Assembly: GCA_025360005.1 (NCBI GenBank)
Contig: JANYDA010000004.1
Span: forward strand, 17,924 to 81,923
Reading direction: 5' to 3'
DNA from: Fibrobacteria bacterium
GTDB taxonomy: Bacteria > Fibrobacterota > Fibrobacteria > UBA11236
Length of the DNA: 64,000 nt
This document shows positions 33,401 through 42,333 of this stretch, piece by piece; within the stretch, counting starts at the first letter, position 1, and every line of letters begins with the position of its first letter. The notes under the pieces were generated by a model. That model had not been told where the DNA came from. It was given only the letters and a program-made list of their open reading frames with translations, and did not search any database. The position numbers were made by a program, and so were the translations under genes.

Positions 33401-35105
33401 ACCCGGCTGGAAGGTGGACAAGTTCATCGCCAGGACGCGGCATTCGACCGCGGGCGTGGGCCTCATCTCGCCGCCGCCGCATCATGATATCTATTCCATC
33501 GAGGATCTGGCGCAGCTGATCTACGATCTCAAGAACAGCAATGATAAGGCCCGCATCAGCGTGAAGCTGGTGGCGGAAGTGGGCGTAGGCACGGTGGCGG
33601 CCGGCGTAGCCAAGGCGCATGCGGACGTGATCCTCATCTCCGGCTACGATGGCGGCACGGGCGCATCCCCGCTCACCTCTATCAAGCATGCGGGCATGCC
33701 GTGGGAACTCGGCCTTTCCGAAGCCCACCAGGTGTTGATGAAGAACGGGCTGCGCAGCCGCGTGGTATTGCAAACCGATGGCCAGCTCCGCACCGGCCGC
33801 GATATCATGATTGCCGCGCTGCTGGGCGCGGAAGAATGGGGCGTCGCCACCGCCGGCCTGGTGGTGCTGGGCTGCATCATGATGCGCAAGTGCCATCTGA
33901 ACACCTGCCCGGTGGGCGTGGCCACGCAGGATCCGGACCTGCGCAAGCTGTTCAGCGGCGAAGCCGATCACGTGGTCAATTATTACCGCTTCCTGGCGCG
34001 GGATCTGCGCGAGCATATGGCTATGCTCGGCTTCCGCACCGTCAACGAGATGGTGGGCCGCGTGGACAAGCTGGCTCCCAAGCGGGACGTGAAGCATTGG
34101 AAGGCCAAGCAGCTGGATCTGAACAAGCTCCTGTACAATATGGGCGATGCCCATAAGGGCATGGGGACTTTCTGCTGCGAACGCCAGGATCATGGCCTGG
34201 ACAAAGCGTTGGACTGGAAGCTGATGGAAGCCGCCAAACCCGCCCTTGAAAAGGGCGAGCCGGTCAAGGGCGACTTCACCATCCGCAACGTCAACCGCAC
34301 GGTGGGGACCATCCTGTCCTCCAACATCTCGCGCCGCTATGGCGAGGACGCGCTGCTGGAAGACACCATCCACTTCAAGTTCAAGGGATCCGCGGGCCAG
34401 AGCTTCGGCGCCTTCGGCGCCAAGGGCGTGACCTTCGAGTTGGAAGGCGAGGCCAACGATTATTTCGGCAAGGGGCTATCGGGCGCCAAGCTCATCCTGT
34501 ACCCGCCGCGCAAGTCCAAGTTCGTGCCCAAGGATAACGTCATTATCGGCAACGTGTCCTTCTACGGGGCCACGGGCGGCGAGGCCTACGTGCTGGGCAT
34601 GGCGGGCGAACGCTTCTGCGTGCGCAACTCCGGCGCCAAGGTGGTGGTGGAATCCTGCGGCGACCACGGCGCGGAATACATGACCGGCGGCACCGCAGTG
34701 GTGCTGGGCGAGATCGGCAAGAACTTCGCGGCCGGCATGAGCGGCGGCGTGGGCTATATCTGGGATCCCCAGGCCAAGTCCGCCGCGCGCATCAATAAGG
34801 AAATGGTGGATCTGGAGGAAGTCACGGAGGCCGAAGAGGCCATCGCCCTCAAGACCCTCATCGAGAGGCATTGCGAATACACCGGCAGTTCCACCGCTAA
34901 GGACATCTTGGCGGACTGGAAGAACAGCCTGGGCAAATTCATCAAGGTGATGCCGCGCGATTACAAGCGCGCCATGAAGGATATGGCGATGGAAACCTCG
35001 GCGGGGCAGTCGGCCCCGTCCGTTGGGGTGGGGGCTCCCGGAGCCTCCGGGGCGGTTGCCGAGGATTTGGCCGCGCCCGTGATTGCGCCGAAAGCGAAGG
35101 GGTAG
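30471..35105 (+). CDS. gltB: Glutamate synthase large subunit
   Basis: 1544 aa. Class II glutaminase domain begins at EHDACGVGFVVHIKG, whose Cys (residue 23 before processing) is the amide-transferring nucleophile; the upstream 22 residues are a propeptide as in E. coli GltB. The central and FMN domains are followed by the 3Fe-4S ligands in CIMMRKCHLNTCPVGVATQ and the C-terminal beta-helix domain. Makes glutamate from glutamine and 2-oxoglutarate with the small subunit. Chosen ATG at 30471 gives the conserved start; the frame is open upstream without family-like sequence. The C-terminal 30 residues are Ala/Pro/Gly-rich and unusually simple. Followed after 11 bp by gltD. Confidence 0.97.
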   Translation: MKAHGYPEQEGLYDSAYEHDACGVGFVVHIKGKKSHDIVAKGMQLLDNLEHRGASGAEKNSGDGAGIITQLPHAFFLKKCNELGIALPQPGEYGVGQLFLPKVEDQRKEIQKLFTRCVEESGQQILGWRVVDTNNSQLGESVKRTEPAHYQVFVKRGKNAKDAEAFERKLYVIRKYAERMIRDSKEPGSDMFYVGSLSHKTIVYKGLFLSPQVMTYFPDLADESYESALALVHSRFSTNTFPTWPLAHPFRYLAHNGEINTLRGNENWMKSRESLLKSKLFSPDEIKKLLPIIDERGSDSAKLDNVVELLVMSGRSLPHVMMMMIPEAWEKDPEMSPEKKAFYEYHGTLMEPWDGPASVAFTDGHIIGATLDRNGLRPSRYQLSDDDILVMASEAGVIEVAPEKIKLKGRLQPGRMFVVSLEEGRIIPDEEIKHKVATRKPYAKWLAKNKIEIVNLKPPREIRQPDPDTVLKRQKTFGYSLEDLRILMAPMVNGGEEALGSMGNDAPLAVLSDKSRNLFDYFHQLFAQVTNPPIDKDREEMVMSLTSFVGKEDNLLDETDKHCRVIELPQPVLTNDDLERLRWVDKNHFQARTIPIVFKASLGENRMANALERIRRQASEAVQEGYNVIVLSDKPIDSDHAAIPSLLAVAAVHHHLIREGTRSQCGIIIETGEAREVHHFALLLGYGASAINPYLAFETIEDMRRRRMLKEGLTSEKAQSLLIKSVNKGLLKVISKMGISTIQSYIGAQIFEAVGLHTDLVDEYFTGTVSRIGGIDLATLEEETLLRHRFAYPEMPEEDGAELELEVGGQYQWRQRGERHLFNPDTIHKLQHCARANNYAAYKDFAKSVDDQAKNLYTIRGLLEFAGLTPIPLEYVESEEAILKRFASGAMSFGSISWEAHTTLAIAMNRIGGKSNTGEGGEDASRYKPLPNGDSMRSAIKQVASGRFGVTSNYLVNADELQIKMAQGAKPGEGGQLPGWKVDKFIARTRHSTAGVGLISPPPHHDIYSIEDLAQLIYDLKNSNDKARISVKLVAEVGVGTVAAGVAKAHADVILISGYDGGTGASPLTSIKHAGMPWELGLSEAHQVLMKNGLRSRVVLQTDGQLRTGRDIMIAALLGAEEWGVATAGLVVLGCIMMRKCHLNTCPVGVATQDPDLRKLFSGEADHVVNYYRFLARDLREHMAMLGFRTVNEMVGRVDKLAPKRDVKHWKAKQLDLNKLLYNMGDAHKGMGTFCCERQDHGLDKALDWKLMEAAKPALEKGEPVKGDFTIRNVNRTVGTILSSNISRRYGEDALLEDTIHFKFKGSAGQSFGAFGAKGVTFELEGEANDYFGKGLSGAKLILYPPRKSKFVPKDNVIIGNVSFYGATGGEAYVLGMAGERFCVRNSGAKVVVESCGDHGAEYMTGGTAVVLGEIGKNFAAGMSGGVGYIWDPQAKSAARINKEMVDLEEVTEAEEAIALKTLIERHCEYTGSSTAKDILADWKNSLGKFIKVMPRDYKRAMKDMAMETSAGQSAPSVGVGAPGASGAVAEDLAAPVIAPKAKG

Positions 35106-35116
35106 GAAGAACTAAG

Positions 35117-36583
35117 ATGGGAAAGATTACCGGTTTCAAGGAATTCGAGAGAAAGACCCCTAAATATCTGGCGGTCGACGAACGCACCAAGAACTATCAG
35201 GAGTTCACGGTGCAATTGTCCAAGGAGGAAGTGGAAACGCAGGGAGCCCGCTGCATGGATTGCGGCGTGCCCTTCTGCCATACCGGTTGCCCGCTCGGCA
35301 ACATCATCCCGGATTTCAACGATCAGGTCTATAACGCCAAGTGGCAGGCCGCCCTCAAGACGCTGCTGTCCACCAACAATTTCCCCGAGTTCACCGGGCG
35401 CATCTGCCCCGCGCCTTGCGAGTCCGCTTGCGTGCTGGGCATCAACAAGCCCCCGGTCACCATCAAGAACATCGAAGTCTCTATCATCGACTACGCGTAC
35501 GCGCAAGGCTGGATGGTGCCGCAACCCCCTTCCGTCCGCACCGAGAAGCGCGTGGCGGTGGTGGGATCGGGTCCCGCCGGCTTGGCCGCGGCGGATCAGC
35601 TCAACAAAGCCGGCCATTCCGTGACCGTGTACGAGCGAGCCGATCGCATCGGCGGGCTGCTACGCTACGGCATCCCAGACTTCAAGCTGGATAAGAAACA
35701 CGTGGCGCGCCGCGTGGAAATCATGGAGAAGGAAGGCGTCAAGTTCGTGACCAACGCCAACGTGGGCGCGAACGTCCCGGTTTCGGACCTGAAGCAGAAC
35801 TTCGACGCCATCGTATTGGCGGGCGGCTCCACCATCGCGCGCGATTTGCCCATCGGAGGCCGCGAAGCCAACGGCGTGCATTACGCCATGCATTTCCTGA
35901 CCCAGAACAACAAGCGCGTGCAGGGCGATAAGATTCCGGAAGACGTGGCGCTTATGGCCACCGGCAAGCATGTCGTCGTCATCGGCGGCGGCGATACGGG
36001 TTCCGATTGCGTGGGCACCTCCATCCGCCACGGCGCGGCTTCCGTAACGCAGATCGAGCTTTTGCCAAAGCCGCCGGAAACGCGCACCGCGGAGACGCCC
36101 TGGCCCACGCATCCCGGGCCGCGCATGCTCAGCACCTCTTCCTCGCAAGCGGAAGGCTGCAAGCGCGATTGGTCCGTACAGTCCAAGGAATTCGTTAAGG
36201 ATGAGCGGGGGGACTTGAAGGGCATCAACTGCGTGCGCCTGGAATGGAAGGGCGGCAAGCCCTCCGAGATCCCGGGTTCCGAATTCTTTATGCAGGCGGA
36301 TTTGGTCCTGTTGGCCATGGGCTTCCTTTTCCCGGACTCGCAGAGCTTCGTGGATCAACTGGGCGTTGAAAAGGATGAACGCGGCAACATCAAGGCGGAC
36401 GGCAAGTACCGGACCAACGTGGAAGGCGTCTACGCCGCGGGGGATATGCGCCGTGGCCAATCCCTGGTGGTGTGGGCCATCTCCGAAGGCCGCGAGTGCG
36501 CGCGTTCGGTGGATGAGTTCCTACAGGGCCATTCGTCCATGCTTTTGGCCAAGAGCCGTTCCCTCACCGAGATAGCAGCCTAG
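35117..36583 (+). CDS. gltD: Glutamate synthase small subunit (FAD, 4Fe-4S)
   Basis: 488 aa. N-terminal ferredoxin-like part carries [17 protein letters not shown] and [12 protein letters not shown], ligands of two 4Fe-4S clusters. Then FAD- and NAD(P)H-binding Rossmann motifs [13 protein letters not shown] and [13 protein letters not shown]. Passes electrons from NAD(P)H to GltB. Same transcription unit as gltB; a strong bidirectional terminator follows. ATG has an AGGAAGAACTAAG ribosome site. Nothing odd. Confidence 0.97.
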   Translation: MGKITGFKEFERKTPKYLAVDERTKNYQEFTVQLSKEEVETQGARCMDCGVPFCHTGCPLGNIIPDFNDQVYNAKWQAALKTLLSTNNFPEFTGRICPAPCESACVLGINKPPVTIKNIEVSIIDYAYAQGWMVPQPPSVRTEKRVAVVGSGPAGLAAADQLNKAGHSVTVYERADRIGGLLRYGIPDFKLDKKHVARRVEIMEKEGVKFVTNANVGANVPVSDLKQNFDAIVLAGGSTIARDLPIGGREANGVHYAMHFLTQNNKRVQGDKIPEDVALMATGKHVVVIGGGDTGSDCVGTSIRHGAASVTQIELLPKPPETRTAETPWPTHPGPRMLSTSSSQAEGCKRDWSVQSKEFVKDERGDLKGINCVRLEWKGGKPSEIPGSEFFMQADLVLLAMGFLFPDSQSFVDQLGVEKDERGNIKADGKYRTNVEGVYAAGDMRRGQSLVVWAISEGRECARSVDEFLQGHSSMLLAKSRSLTEIAA

Positions 36584-36653
36584 TCCCGCGTTGGGACCGC
36601 TTCCGGTTTCCAGTGTGCGGCATGCCCGGCAGCGGCGCTAGTCGATCCAAAAG

Positions 36654-36687
36654 AAAACCCCCGGATTTCCACCCGGGGGTTTTTTCT
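36654..36687. terminator. Bidirectional rho-independent terminator
   Basis: AAAACCCCCGG (36654-36664) pairs perfectly with CCGGGGGTTTT (36673-36683) around an 8-nt loop, followed by TTTTCTTT. A-rich and T-rich flanks on both sides let it serve gltBD and the convergent DUF1080 gene. Confidence 0.9.
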
Positions 36688-36741
36688 TTCGCGTAATGTC
36701 CCGATAGGGATCGGAATCCGGCGGCGCAAACCGGTTCCTTT

Positions 36742-38022
36742 TCAGGGCGTCAGGAATCCGATCGACTTTAGAGCCTTGATGAACTTGGCCCGAATGCTCC
36801 TGCCAAGGGGATCGCGGACCTGGGAGGAATTCGCCACGCCGGCGGAAACGGCTCCGTCCCTGCGCGCGCCAGGCCGGACGGCGGAAGAAGAGACGATGGC
36901 GTTGTCTCCGTGGCTGGAGTCCGCCATCACCCATGCATCCGCACCGACCACCTTGACGCGCAACTTGGTGGTGGTTTCCGCGGGAACCGTCCAGGCATAG
37001 CTGCCCGTATTATTGATGTTGTCCGCAGCCTTCACCCAACCGGCGCCCCCGCCCAGGTTATAGAACACGCTGACTTTTTTCACATCGCCCAAGGTCTTCC
37101 AGGTGACATTGGCGGTGGAACCGCTGGTGAGTTGCGCTCCCGTACTGGGATTGGTGACGAATAGCTTGGTCTGGAAATCCGGTCCCGTATCCGGCAGCTC
37201 CATGATTTCCCAGCGCCGGTAATGGACAATCGCCTTTTCCGCTTCCAGGCCCACGGCTCCGCTGGGCCAGGCCTTTTGCATGACGCCGGTGTTGTCTGTG
37301 ATGCGGATGTTCCACAGCTTGAAAACCTTCAGGCCGTTCATGATGTGAGTGGCGGTATCGGCGCCCCTTACGATGACTTCCTGATCGTTCCATCGGGGTC
37401 CCGGATAGTCGGCTTTATCCGGCGTAGCGCCGAAGTTACGGCCGTCGCAACCGAACTGGCATACCTTGATGGCTTTTCCGTTCGGATCCCATCTCCCGTT
37501 GGTGACCCGGGTATCGAAAGTGACCTGTTGGATGGAAAAAGCGTCGCCGCCGTCCCCTTGCAGCATCTGGCATTCTATGCTTCGCGGCCAATTCCCTTTC
37601 GCCGTGGTCCCGTCCCCGCCCATGCGCGGATAGGTCTCATCGATGGCATACAGGAAGCCGGCGTTCAGATTTCCCGCGGCGTCGAACCGATACTGCACGC
37701 GCATGCGGTAATGGGAATACGTGGTCCGCTGGGTTCCGATTTCACCGCCGATATTCCCGATGGCGATTTCCACCGAGTCCGTGCCGGCGTTCGCGATTTT
37801 GAAACCCGGATCGATGGTGGTGGTAACGGGCATGTTGTAGAGCCGGGAGTAGAGGCCGTCGAAGTTCTTGCCGTTGAAAAGCGGCACCCAACCCGAGTCC
37901 GCCTTGGAGAAGGTTTCTCCCCAGGCGGATCCGCCCGTGACCAGGGCAGCCAAGGCCAGCAGGCCCAGGCGTTTTCCTATGGCGGCCATCCTCATCGAAT
38001 TACCGGCTTGCAAGTTTCCCAC
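36742..38022 (-). CDS. Secreted DUF1080 (3-keto-disaccharide hydrolase-like) protein with Ig-like domain
   Basis: 426 aa. GTG start at 38022 has AAGGAG with 8-bp spacing. Signal peptide through about residue 35 (LGLLALAALVTGGSAWG). Residues about 45-250 are a DUF1080/concanavalin-like domain (WVPLFNGKNFDGLYSRL.., SHYRMRVQYRFD, GFLYAIDETYPR), typical of 3-keto-disaccharide hydrolases and carbohydrate-binding proteins. Residues about 285-380 resemble an Ig-like beta-sandwich (GAQLTSGSTANVTWKTLGDV). The short C-terminus after it is not an obvious sorting tag. Probably periplasmic or surface-exposed and used on glycans. Same intergenic region holds the palindromic half-sites and a second secreted gene on the other strand. 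Confidence 0.82.
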   Translation of the reverse strand: MGNLQAGNSMRMAAIGKRLGLLALAALVTGGSAWGETFSKADSGWVPLFNGKNFDGLYSRLYNMPVTTTIDPGFKIANAGTDSVEIAIGNIGGEIGTQRTTYSHYRMRVQYRFDAAGNLNAGFLYAIDETYPRMGGDGTTAKGNWPRSIECQMLQGDGGDAFSIQQVTFDTRVTNGRWDPNGKAIKVCQFGCDGRNFGATPDKADYPGPRWNDQEVIVRGADTATHIMNGLKVFKLWNIRITDNTGVMQKAWPSGAVGLEAEKAIVHYRRWEIMELPDTGPDFQTKLFVTNPSTGAQLTSGSTANVTWKTLGDVKKVSVFYNLGGGAGWVKAADNINNTGSYAWTVPAETTTKLRVKVVGADAWVMADSSHGDNAIVSSSAVRPGARRDGAVSAGVANSSQVRDPLGRSIRAKFIKALKSIGFLTP

Positions 38023-38174
38023 GCGTATTTCTCCTTTGATCCGAAGCCGGCCCAGTTTGGACCGGATTAATTTGAGGCTGCATTCGGAAGCCGTCTTATG
38101 CGGCTTCTTTGGGGAGACTCTGATTCCGTTTCACCGAAGAGAGGTACGGCTGGAGCTCTCTGTTTTGCAGCTAA

Positions 38175-38403
38175 CCGGTAAACAAAATAACGAGAGTGGC
38201 GCAAACGTTCTGAACCCGGAATATTCCGCAATTAGCGTTATCATGGTCCCCCCCGGGACACAATCTAATCCCTGACAGGGAAAAATAATTTGCCTTTTTA
38301 CGTTTACCCTGGTAAACGTGGAACCTTGCCACGGGCTACCCAGCGGCGGAAAAGCGCCATTTCCCGGTTAAATGTCCAGGTTCACTAATTTTCTGTTTAC
38401 CGG
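38175..38403. promoter_or_regulatory. Cluster of GTTTACC-type operator sites
   Basis: Three sites share GTTTACC. CCGGTAAACA is at 38175-38184; its exact reverse complement TGTTTACCGG is at 38394-38403; and a 20-bp perfect palindrome ACGTTTACCCTGGTAAACGT is at 38300-38319. Spacing between sites is about 115 and 85 bp. This resembles the multi-site operator arrangement of dimeric regulators that loop DNA. No regulator gene is adjacent, so the binder is unknown. It is 150-380 bp upstream of the DUF1080 start. Confidence 0.55.
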
Positions 38404-38743
38404 GGACGCCCGCCCTAAACCTGATTCATGCGATCCTCACCAATCACGGCATTTCCCACGACGGCGGTTCCTTTCCATCCGGTCCTACGGGCTGAACCAC
38501 ATTCCGGCGAGCCGGGTAAGCGTAAGTAAGCGATATGGGATGCCGGAGGTAACCTGCATGTAACCCTGGCGCGGGGCCCGGGCGGGCTCGCGACCAATGG
38601 GGAGGGGGCCGCCAGGCCACGGGGGAAAGGAGACGGCGGGTAAATGCGCAAGTGCGCCTCGTTCGCTCCAGGGGTTAAAAATCCAAAATGGATACCGCCG
38701 GGCAGCCATGAAAATCCCCAAGTAGGACATTTTGTCCAAATCG

Positions 38744-38765
38744 GGCCTGCCTTTGGCGGGCCTTT
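38744..38765 (+). terminator. Terminator- or attenuator-like hairpin
   Basis: GGCCTGCC (38744-38751) pairs with GGCGGGCC (38755-38762; one G-T pair) around TTT and is followed by TTT. It stands about 50 bp before the PilZ-like gene, so on the plus strand it could be a leader attenuator or the end of an unseen transcript. Confidence 0.4.
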
Positions 38766-38813
38766 GGGGTGGGCGTACCGGTCTGCCACTCCTAGAATTG
38801 ACTCACAGTGCCT

Positions 38814-39182
38814 ATGGATGGAATCGCTCCCTTGCCGGGCCCGGCCGAAGAAATCAGCACCTTCTGCCCGGTCCGCCTTTACCTGGCCAATCGTCGCTTC
38901 GACGGTTTGCTGGATACCCTGGACCCCAAGGGCGGCACCTTCTATGTACTCACTGATAACGAGCTCCCGCACCCGGGAACGTTGCAACGCGCGGCCATGC
39001 GGAATGAAACCAGGGTGGAGCTGGCCATCGGATCCTCCGAGCATGAGTTGCGGATATCCTGCCGCGTGCGCGGCATGCGCATCGACGAAGACGGCCTCTT
39101 CGTCTATCTGGGACTGGACTTCCTCTTCGGCGGGGATTCGGAAAAGCGCCGCCTGGACGATTTCATCGCTTCCCTCTGGTAG
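38814..39182 (+). CDS. Small PilZ-like protein
   Basis: 122 aa from the ATG at 38814 (GTG at 38808 also possible). The residue pattern TFCPVRLYLANRRFDGLLDTLDP, GGTFYVLTDN, TRVELAIGSS and GLFVYLGLDFLF alternates like a PilZ beta-barrel, and LDPKGG sits where PilZ has [DN]xSxxG. The RxxxR loop is not clear, so c-di-GMP binding is uncertain. It could equally be another small beta-barrel. No signal peptide. Same strand as the DUF4185-like gene 120 bp downstream, and close to an EAL phosphodiesterase gene, which makes a c-di-GMP link plausible. Function not proven. Confidence 0.5.
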   Translation: MDGIAPLPGPAEEISTFCPVRLYLANRRFDGLLDTLDPKGGTFYVLTDNELPHPGTLQRAAMRNETRVELAIGSSEHELRISCRVRGMRIDEDGLFVYLGLDFLFGGDSEKRRLDDFIASLW

Positions 39183-39302
39183 CACCCGCGCTTTTCCCTG
39201 AAAACCGAGCCCGCTTCCGGTTCCGCCCGCTGTCGGCTGACCATGGGTATATATTCTCCAGCGGGCTCGTCGGTATTCAAGATGAGAGCCGGAGGGAAAG
39301 GC

Positions 39303-40643
39303 ATGCAGACCGGGAAGCGGGGCATTCCGCGGTGGCGGCAAGCGATGATAGGCGCGCTGGCGATGGCGGCGATCCGGACCATGCCGGCATGGGGGCAATT
39401 GCCTTCGACAACCACCGTGCAAAAAGCGGATGCATGGACCCGCGTGTTCGACGGGCGCTCCGGTTGGACCGGCGCGGATGGCATCTTCGCCATCCCGCTT
39501 TCCGGCTACGAAGGTCCGGATCATTCGGCCGGCGCCAAAACGCTTTTCGTTTTCAGCGATACCTTCATCGGTGAGGTGGATCCGGTCACCCATGCGCGCA
39601 AGAATGCCCGCATGATCAACAATTCGCTCGCCGTCTTGGATGGATCGCTGCCGGATACCTCCAAGATCCATTTCCTTTGGGGCCGGGACGATAAGGGCGG
39701 GGCGGTCTCCGCCTTCATTCCCGCTACGCCCTCCACGGCGGGCAAAGCCGATACCTGGTACTGGCTGCAGGACGGTTTTGCCCATAAGGGCGTGGTCTAT
39801 GACCTGCCGCTCATCATCACCCGCAATCCTTCCGGGGATCCCGGATTCCAATTCCAGGAAACCGGCATCGGTTTGATCCGCATTCCCCTTGGCGCGGACG
39901 GGGAGCCGGATCTTTCCCGGGCCACCCAGAAGGATACTCCGCTTTTTTACAAAGGCGCTAAGACCTTTTACTTCGGGTGCGGTATCTTTGCCAATACCGC
40001 GGAAGCAGGCGCGCCCGATCCGGACGATTCGGTGTACGTCTACGGGCGCAATTCCCTGTATGTGGCTCGCGTGCAAGTGGATGAATTCGAGGATTTCTCC
40101 AAATGGCGTTACTGGACCGGCAATGCCTGGGATGCGGACATTTCCAAATCCGCCTCCATGGGCGTGGGCGGCGCCGAGATGAGCGTCATCGCCATCGCCC
40201 AGGGCGCTCTCAAGGGAAAGTACTTGCTGACCTCGATGGCGGTGGGGCCGGATTTGTATGTACGCGTGGGGGAGAGCCCGGTGGGCCCGTTCGGCAATCC
40301 CATCAACATCTACCATGCCCCGGAAGGGGATGCTTCGGCTTCCATCTACACCTATAACGCCAAGGTGCATCCCAATCTCTCCGCCAATGGGGATTGGCTG
40401 GTGACCTACAACGTCAACACTTCCGACTGGGCCCAAAACCTGGCGGACGCGGACATCTACCGGCCGCGCTTCCTGCGGCTGCGTTTCGATCCTTCCGCCA
40501 CCATCCGGACCGGGATGCCGCGTTGGGATTCGCCCGGATCGATCCTGGCGGCGGGCCGGTACGGCCCGGGCTACGGGTTGGATGGACGATGGTGGAACGG
40601 GCAAGCGCCCCTGGCCGCTGCGATGCGCATCCCGGCCAAGTAG
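39303..40643 (+). CDS. Secreted DUF4185-like (five-bladed propeller type) protein
   Basis: 446 aa. The ATG at 39303 is chosen because GGAGG (39291-39295) lies 7 bp before it; the ATG at 39243 has no such site. Signal peptide to about residue 30 (MIGALAMAAIRTMPAWG). The body contains KTLFVFSDTFIGEVD, KIHFLWGRDDKGG, ISKSASMGVGGAEMSV and SANGDWLVTYNVNT, the pattern of DUF4185/DUF5005 and GH43-like beta-propellers that bind or cleave glycans. Catalytic residues cannot be assigned. Ends in a short RxPAK tail; no sorting domain. Convergent with the EAL gene, 55 bp apart. Likely periplasmic or secreted carbohydrate-active protein. Confidence 0.78.
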   Translation: MQTGKRGIPRWRQAMIGALAMAAIRTMPAWGQLPSTTTVQKADAWTRVFDGRSGWTGADGIFAIPLSGYEGPDHSAGAKTLFVFSDTFIGEVDPVTHARKNARMINNSLAVLDGSLPDTSKIHFLWGRDDKGGAVSAFIPATPSTAGKADTWYWLQDGFAHKGVVYDLPLIITRNPSGDPGFQFQETGIGLIRIPLGADGEPDLSRATQKDTPLFYKGAKTFYFGCGIFANTAEAGAPDPDDSVYVYGRNSLYVARVQVDEFEDFSKWRYWTGNAWDADISKSASMGVGGAEMSVIAIAQGALKGKYLLTSMAVGPDLYVRVGESPVGPFGNPINIYHAPEGDASASIYTYNAKVHPNLSANGDWLVTYNVNTSDWAQNLADADIYRPRFLRLRFDPSATIRTGMPRWDSPGSILAAGRYGPGYGLDGRWWNGQAPLAAAMRIPAK

Positions 40644-40698
40644 TCCCGCCGGGGAAAGGTTTTCGGCCGGGCGACGCCGCGCTCAAGGTGCGGTTGGG

Positions 40699-42048
40699 CT
40701 AGGCGACTTTGATGTCCAGGCACAGGATGAAAGGCGAGCCGTTCCGATCCCGGAACCGGCAGGAAAGCGTGCGGCAGAGCTTACCAGAAGCCAACGAGAG
40801 GTAAGCTTCCGTGGAATAGAGCTTGGGGCCGCCTTCCGCCAGCGCGTAGAAATATTCCTTGGAGGAATGGTCCGCGCCCTTGATGGCGGGGTAGAACAAG
40901 CGCGACCACAGTTTGGCATCCATGGAGGGCGCCGTTATCGTAGGCGTTACCTGCAATCCCTGGTTGTCCAGGACGTACAGGCACTCGATGTCCGCCGATC
41001 GCACGGCTTGCTTCTTCATTACGGCGGGAAAATCCGGAAAGGCTGCGGGGACCATCTCCGCGACCGTGGCTTCCATGAGGTTCAGGCGCACTCCCATTTC
41101 CATGCGCCTGCGGACCAAGCGCTCTGCCGAACGCCGGCGTTGGTTCTCCGCCGCTTCGATCAGATGGGCATCCACGAATTCCAGCGACAGGCGATCCGGG
41201 GAAGCGGGCCGGCCGAAATAATATCCCTGCACCAGATCCGCGCCCAAATCCACGCAGGTGGAAACCTCCGCCTCCGTTTCCACGCCTTCGGCCAGGATCA
41301 GGGAACCGACGCGGCGGCCCAGGCCCACCAAGGATTTGAAAACCTCCTGCTTGTGGAAGTCGTTTTCGATGCCTTCCACCAGGGATCGATCCAGCTTCAG
41401 TATCTCGGGCTTGAGGGGGCCGATGCGCGCCAGGTTGGAGAATCCCGCGCCCAGATCGTCCAGCGCGAACAGGAAACCCTGCGCGCGATGCGTCTCCACG
41501 AAGCGCTGCAAGGCTTCCAAGTCCAGCACTTTGCTTTCATTGATTTCGATCACGATTTCAGTAGGCGATAGCCCGGCCTCGCGCACGGCGCTTGTCAGCA
41601 CGCCGGATCCCTGCACGCCCAAGTCCAGGATGGACGATTCGAAGTTCAGGAACAGGAGGGGATGCTGGGGCGTGTCCGCGATGGGGGTGAAGGCGCTCAA
41701 CGCTTTGCGCCTGCACAGACGATCCAGGTCCACGGTCTTTCCGTTGCGGGCCGCCCAAGCGAAGAGTTCCAACGGAGTTACCGCCCTCCCGGTTTCCCCT
41801 TCCTTGGGGCGCGCCAGCGCTTCCACGCCTACGATGGTTTTTTTCTTGAGGGAGACGATGGGCTGGAAATGCACGTCCAGGGTTTCATGGCTGAGGATAT
41901 CGCTCCACCCCGTTTCCTCCCGGCCGGGCAACCAGTCCGCGGTCCTTTCGGCGGCTGAGACCAGGGAAAGCCCGGCAACGGTTTTCAGGCTTACGGACGG
42001 CTCGGCGGCACGGCCTCTTTGTCCTGATTTGCTTCTTCGTTGCGACAT
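40699..42048 (-). CDS. EAL-domain c-di-GMP phosphodiesterase
   Basis: 449 aa from the ATG at 42048 (AGAGGT with a good spacing; the frame is open upstream to 42105). After about 45 charged residues, the EAL domain runs to about 300: FQPIVSLKKKTIVGVEALAR (EAL), FLNFESSILD, IVIEINES, FALDDLGAGFSNLARI (DDxG), ILKLDRSLV and LILAEGVET. All metal and substrate residues are present, so it should be catalytic. The C-terminal about 130 residues (AVRSADIECLYVLDNQG.., LCRTLSCRFRDRNGSPFILCLDI) look like a PAS/Cache-like sensor. No membrane helix, so cytosolic sensing is likely. Partner degenerate-GGDEF and PilZ-like genes are elsewhere in the window. Confidence 0.9.
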   Translation of the reverse strand: MSQRRSKSGQRGRAAEPSVSLKTVAGLSLVSAAERTADWLPGREETGWSDILSHETLDVHFQPIVSLKKKTIVGVEALARPKEGETGRAVTPLELFAWAARNGKTVDLDRLCRRKALSAFTPIADTPQHPLLFLNFESSILDLGVQGSGVLTSAVREAGLSPTEIVIEINESKVLDLEALQRFVETHRAQGFLFALDDLGAGFSNLARIGPLKPEILKLDRSLVEGIENDFHKQEVFKSLVGLGRRVGSLILAEGVETEAEVSTCVDLGADLVQGYYFGRPASPDRLSLEFVDAHLIEAAENQRRRSAERLVRRRMEMGVRLNLMEATVAEMVPAAFPDFPAVMKKQAVRSADIECLYVLDNQGLQVTPTITAPSMDAKLWSRLFYPAIKGADHSSKEYFYALAEGGPKLYSTEAYLSLASGKLCRTLSCRFRDRNGSPFILCLDIKVA

Positions 42049-42333
42049 TTTTACCTCTGTTACTGCGGAAATTGTAGGCGTTGGAAGCAGGTATCGGCCA
42101 TGCAAAACGGGACTGGACAGGGGGACGAGGGGGAGTTTCAGGGAAGCGCGGATTGTCAGGAAAAGCCGGAAAAACCGGAACCTGCCGGCAAGAAATTGTC
42201 AGCCTGATGCAAATAACCAAACAAGCATTGGTTAAAGGAATGCATCCAAGCCAAGCCATGCACCGGTTGCGCCTGCTTCGATTGCATCTGGAGCGGAAAC
42301 CATCCTGGCAGGAAAGCGGCGGCGCTTGGCGAA

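Larger units (their letters stand above)
38023..38813. other. Long intergenic region with repeated half-sites and hairpins
   Basis: 791 bp between divergent DUF1080 and PilZ-like genes. It contains TGTTTACCGG-type half-sites (separate entry), a GGACA-TTT-TGTCC hairpin at 38725-38737, and a terminator-like hairpin at 38744-38765. No ORF supported by codon pattern, RBS or homology; the long minus-strand frame across here is the complement of the DUF4185-like gene and its flanks. Confidence 0.65.

Noticed and set aside
38415..40604. 729-codon minus-strand open frame
   Set aside because: Antisense of the DUF4185-like gene and its flanks; no family motif, no ribosome site, and the plus-strand gene has a signal peptide and conserved segments.
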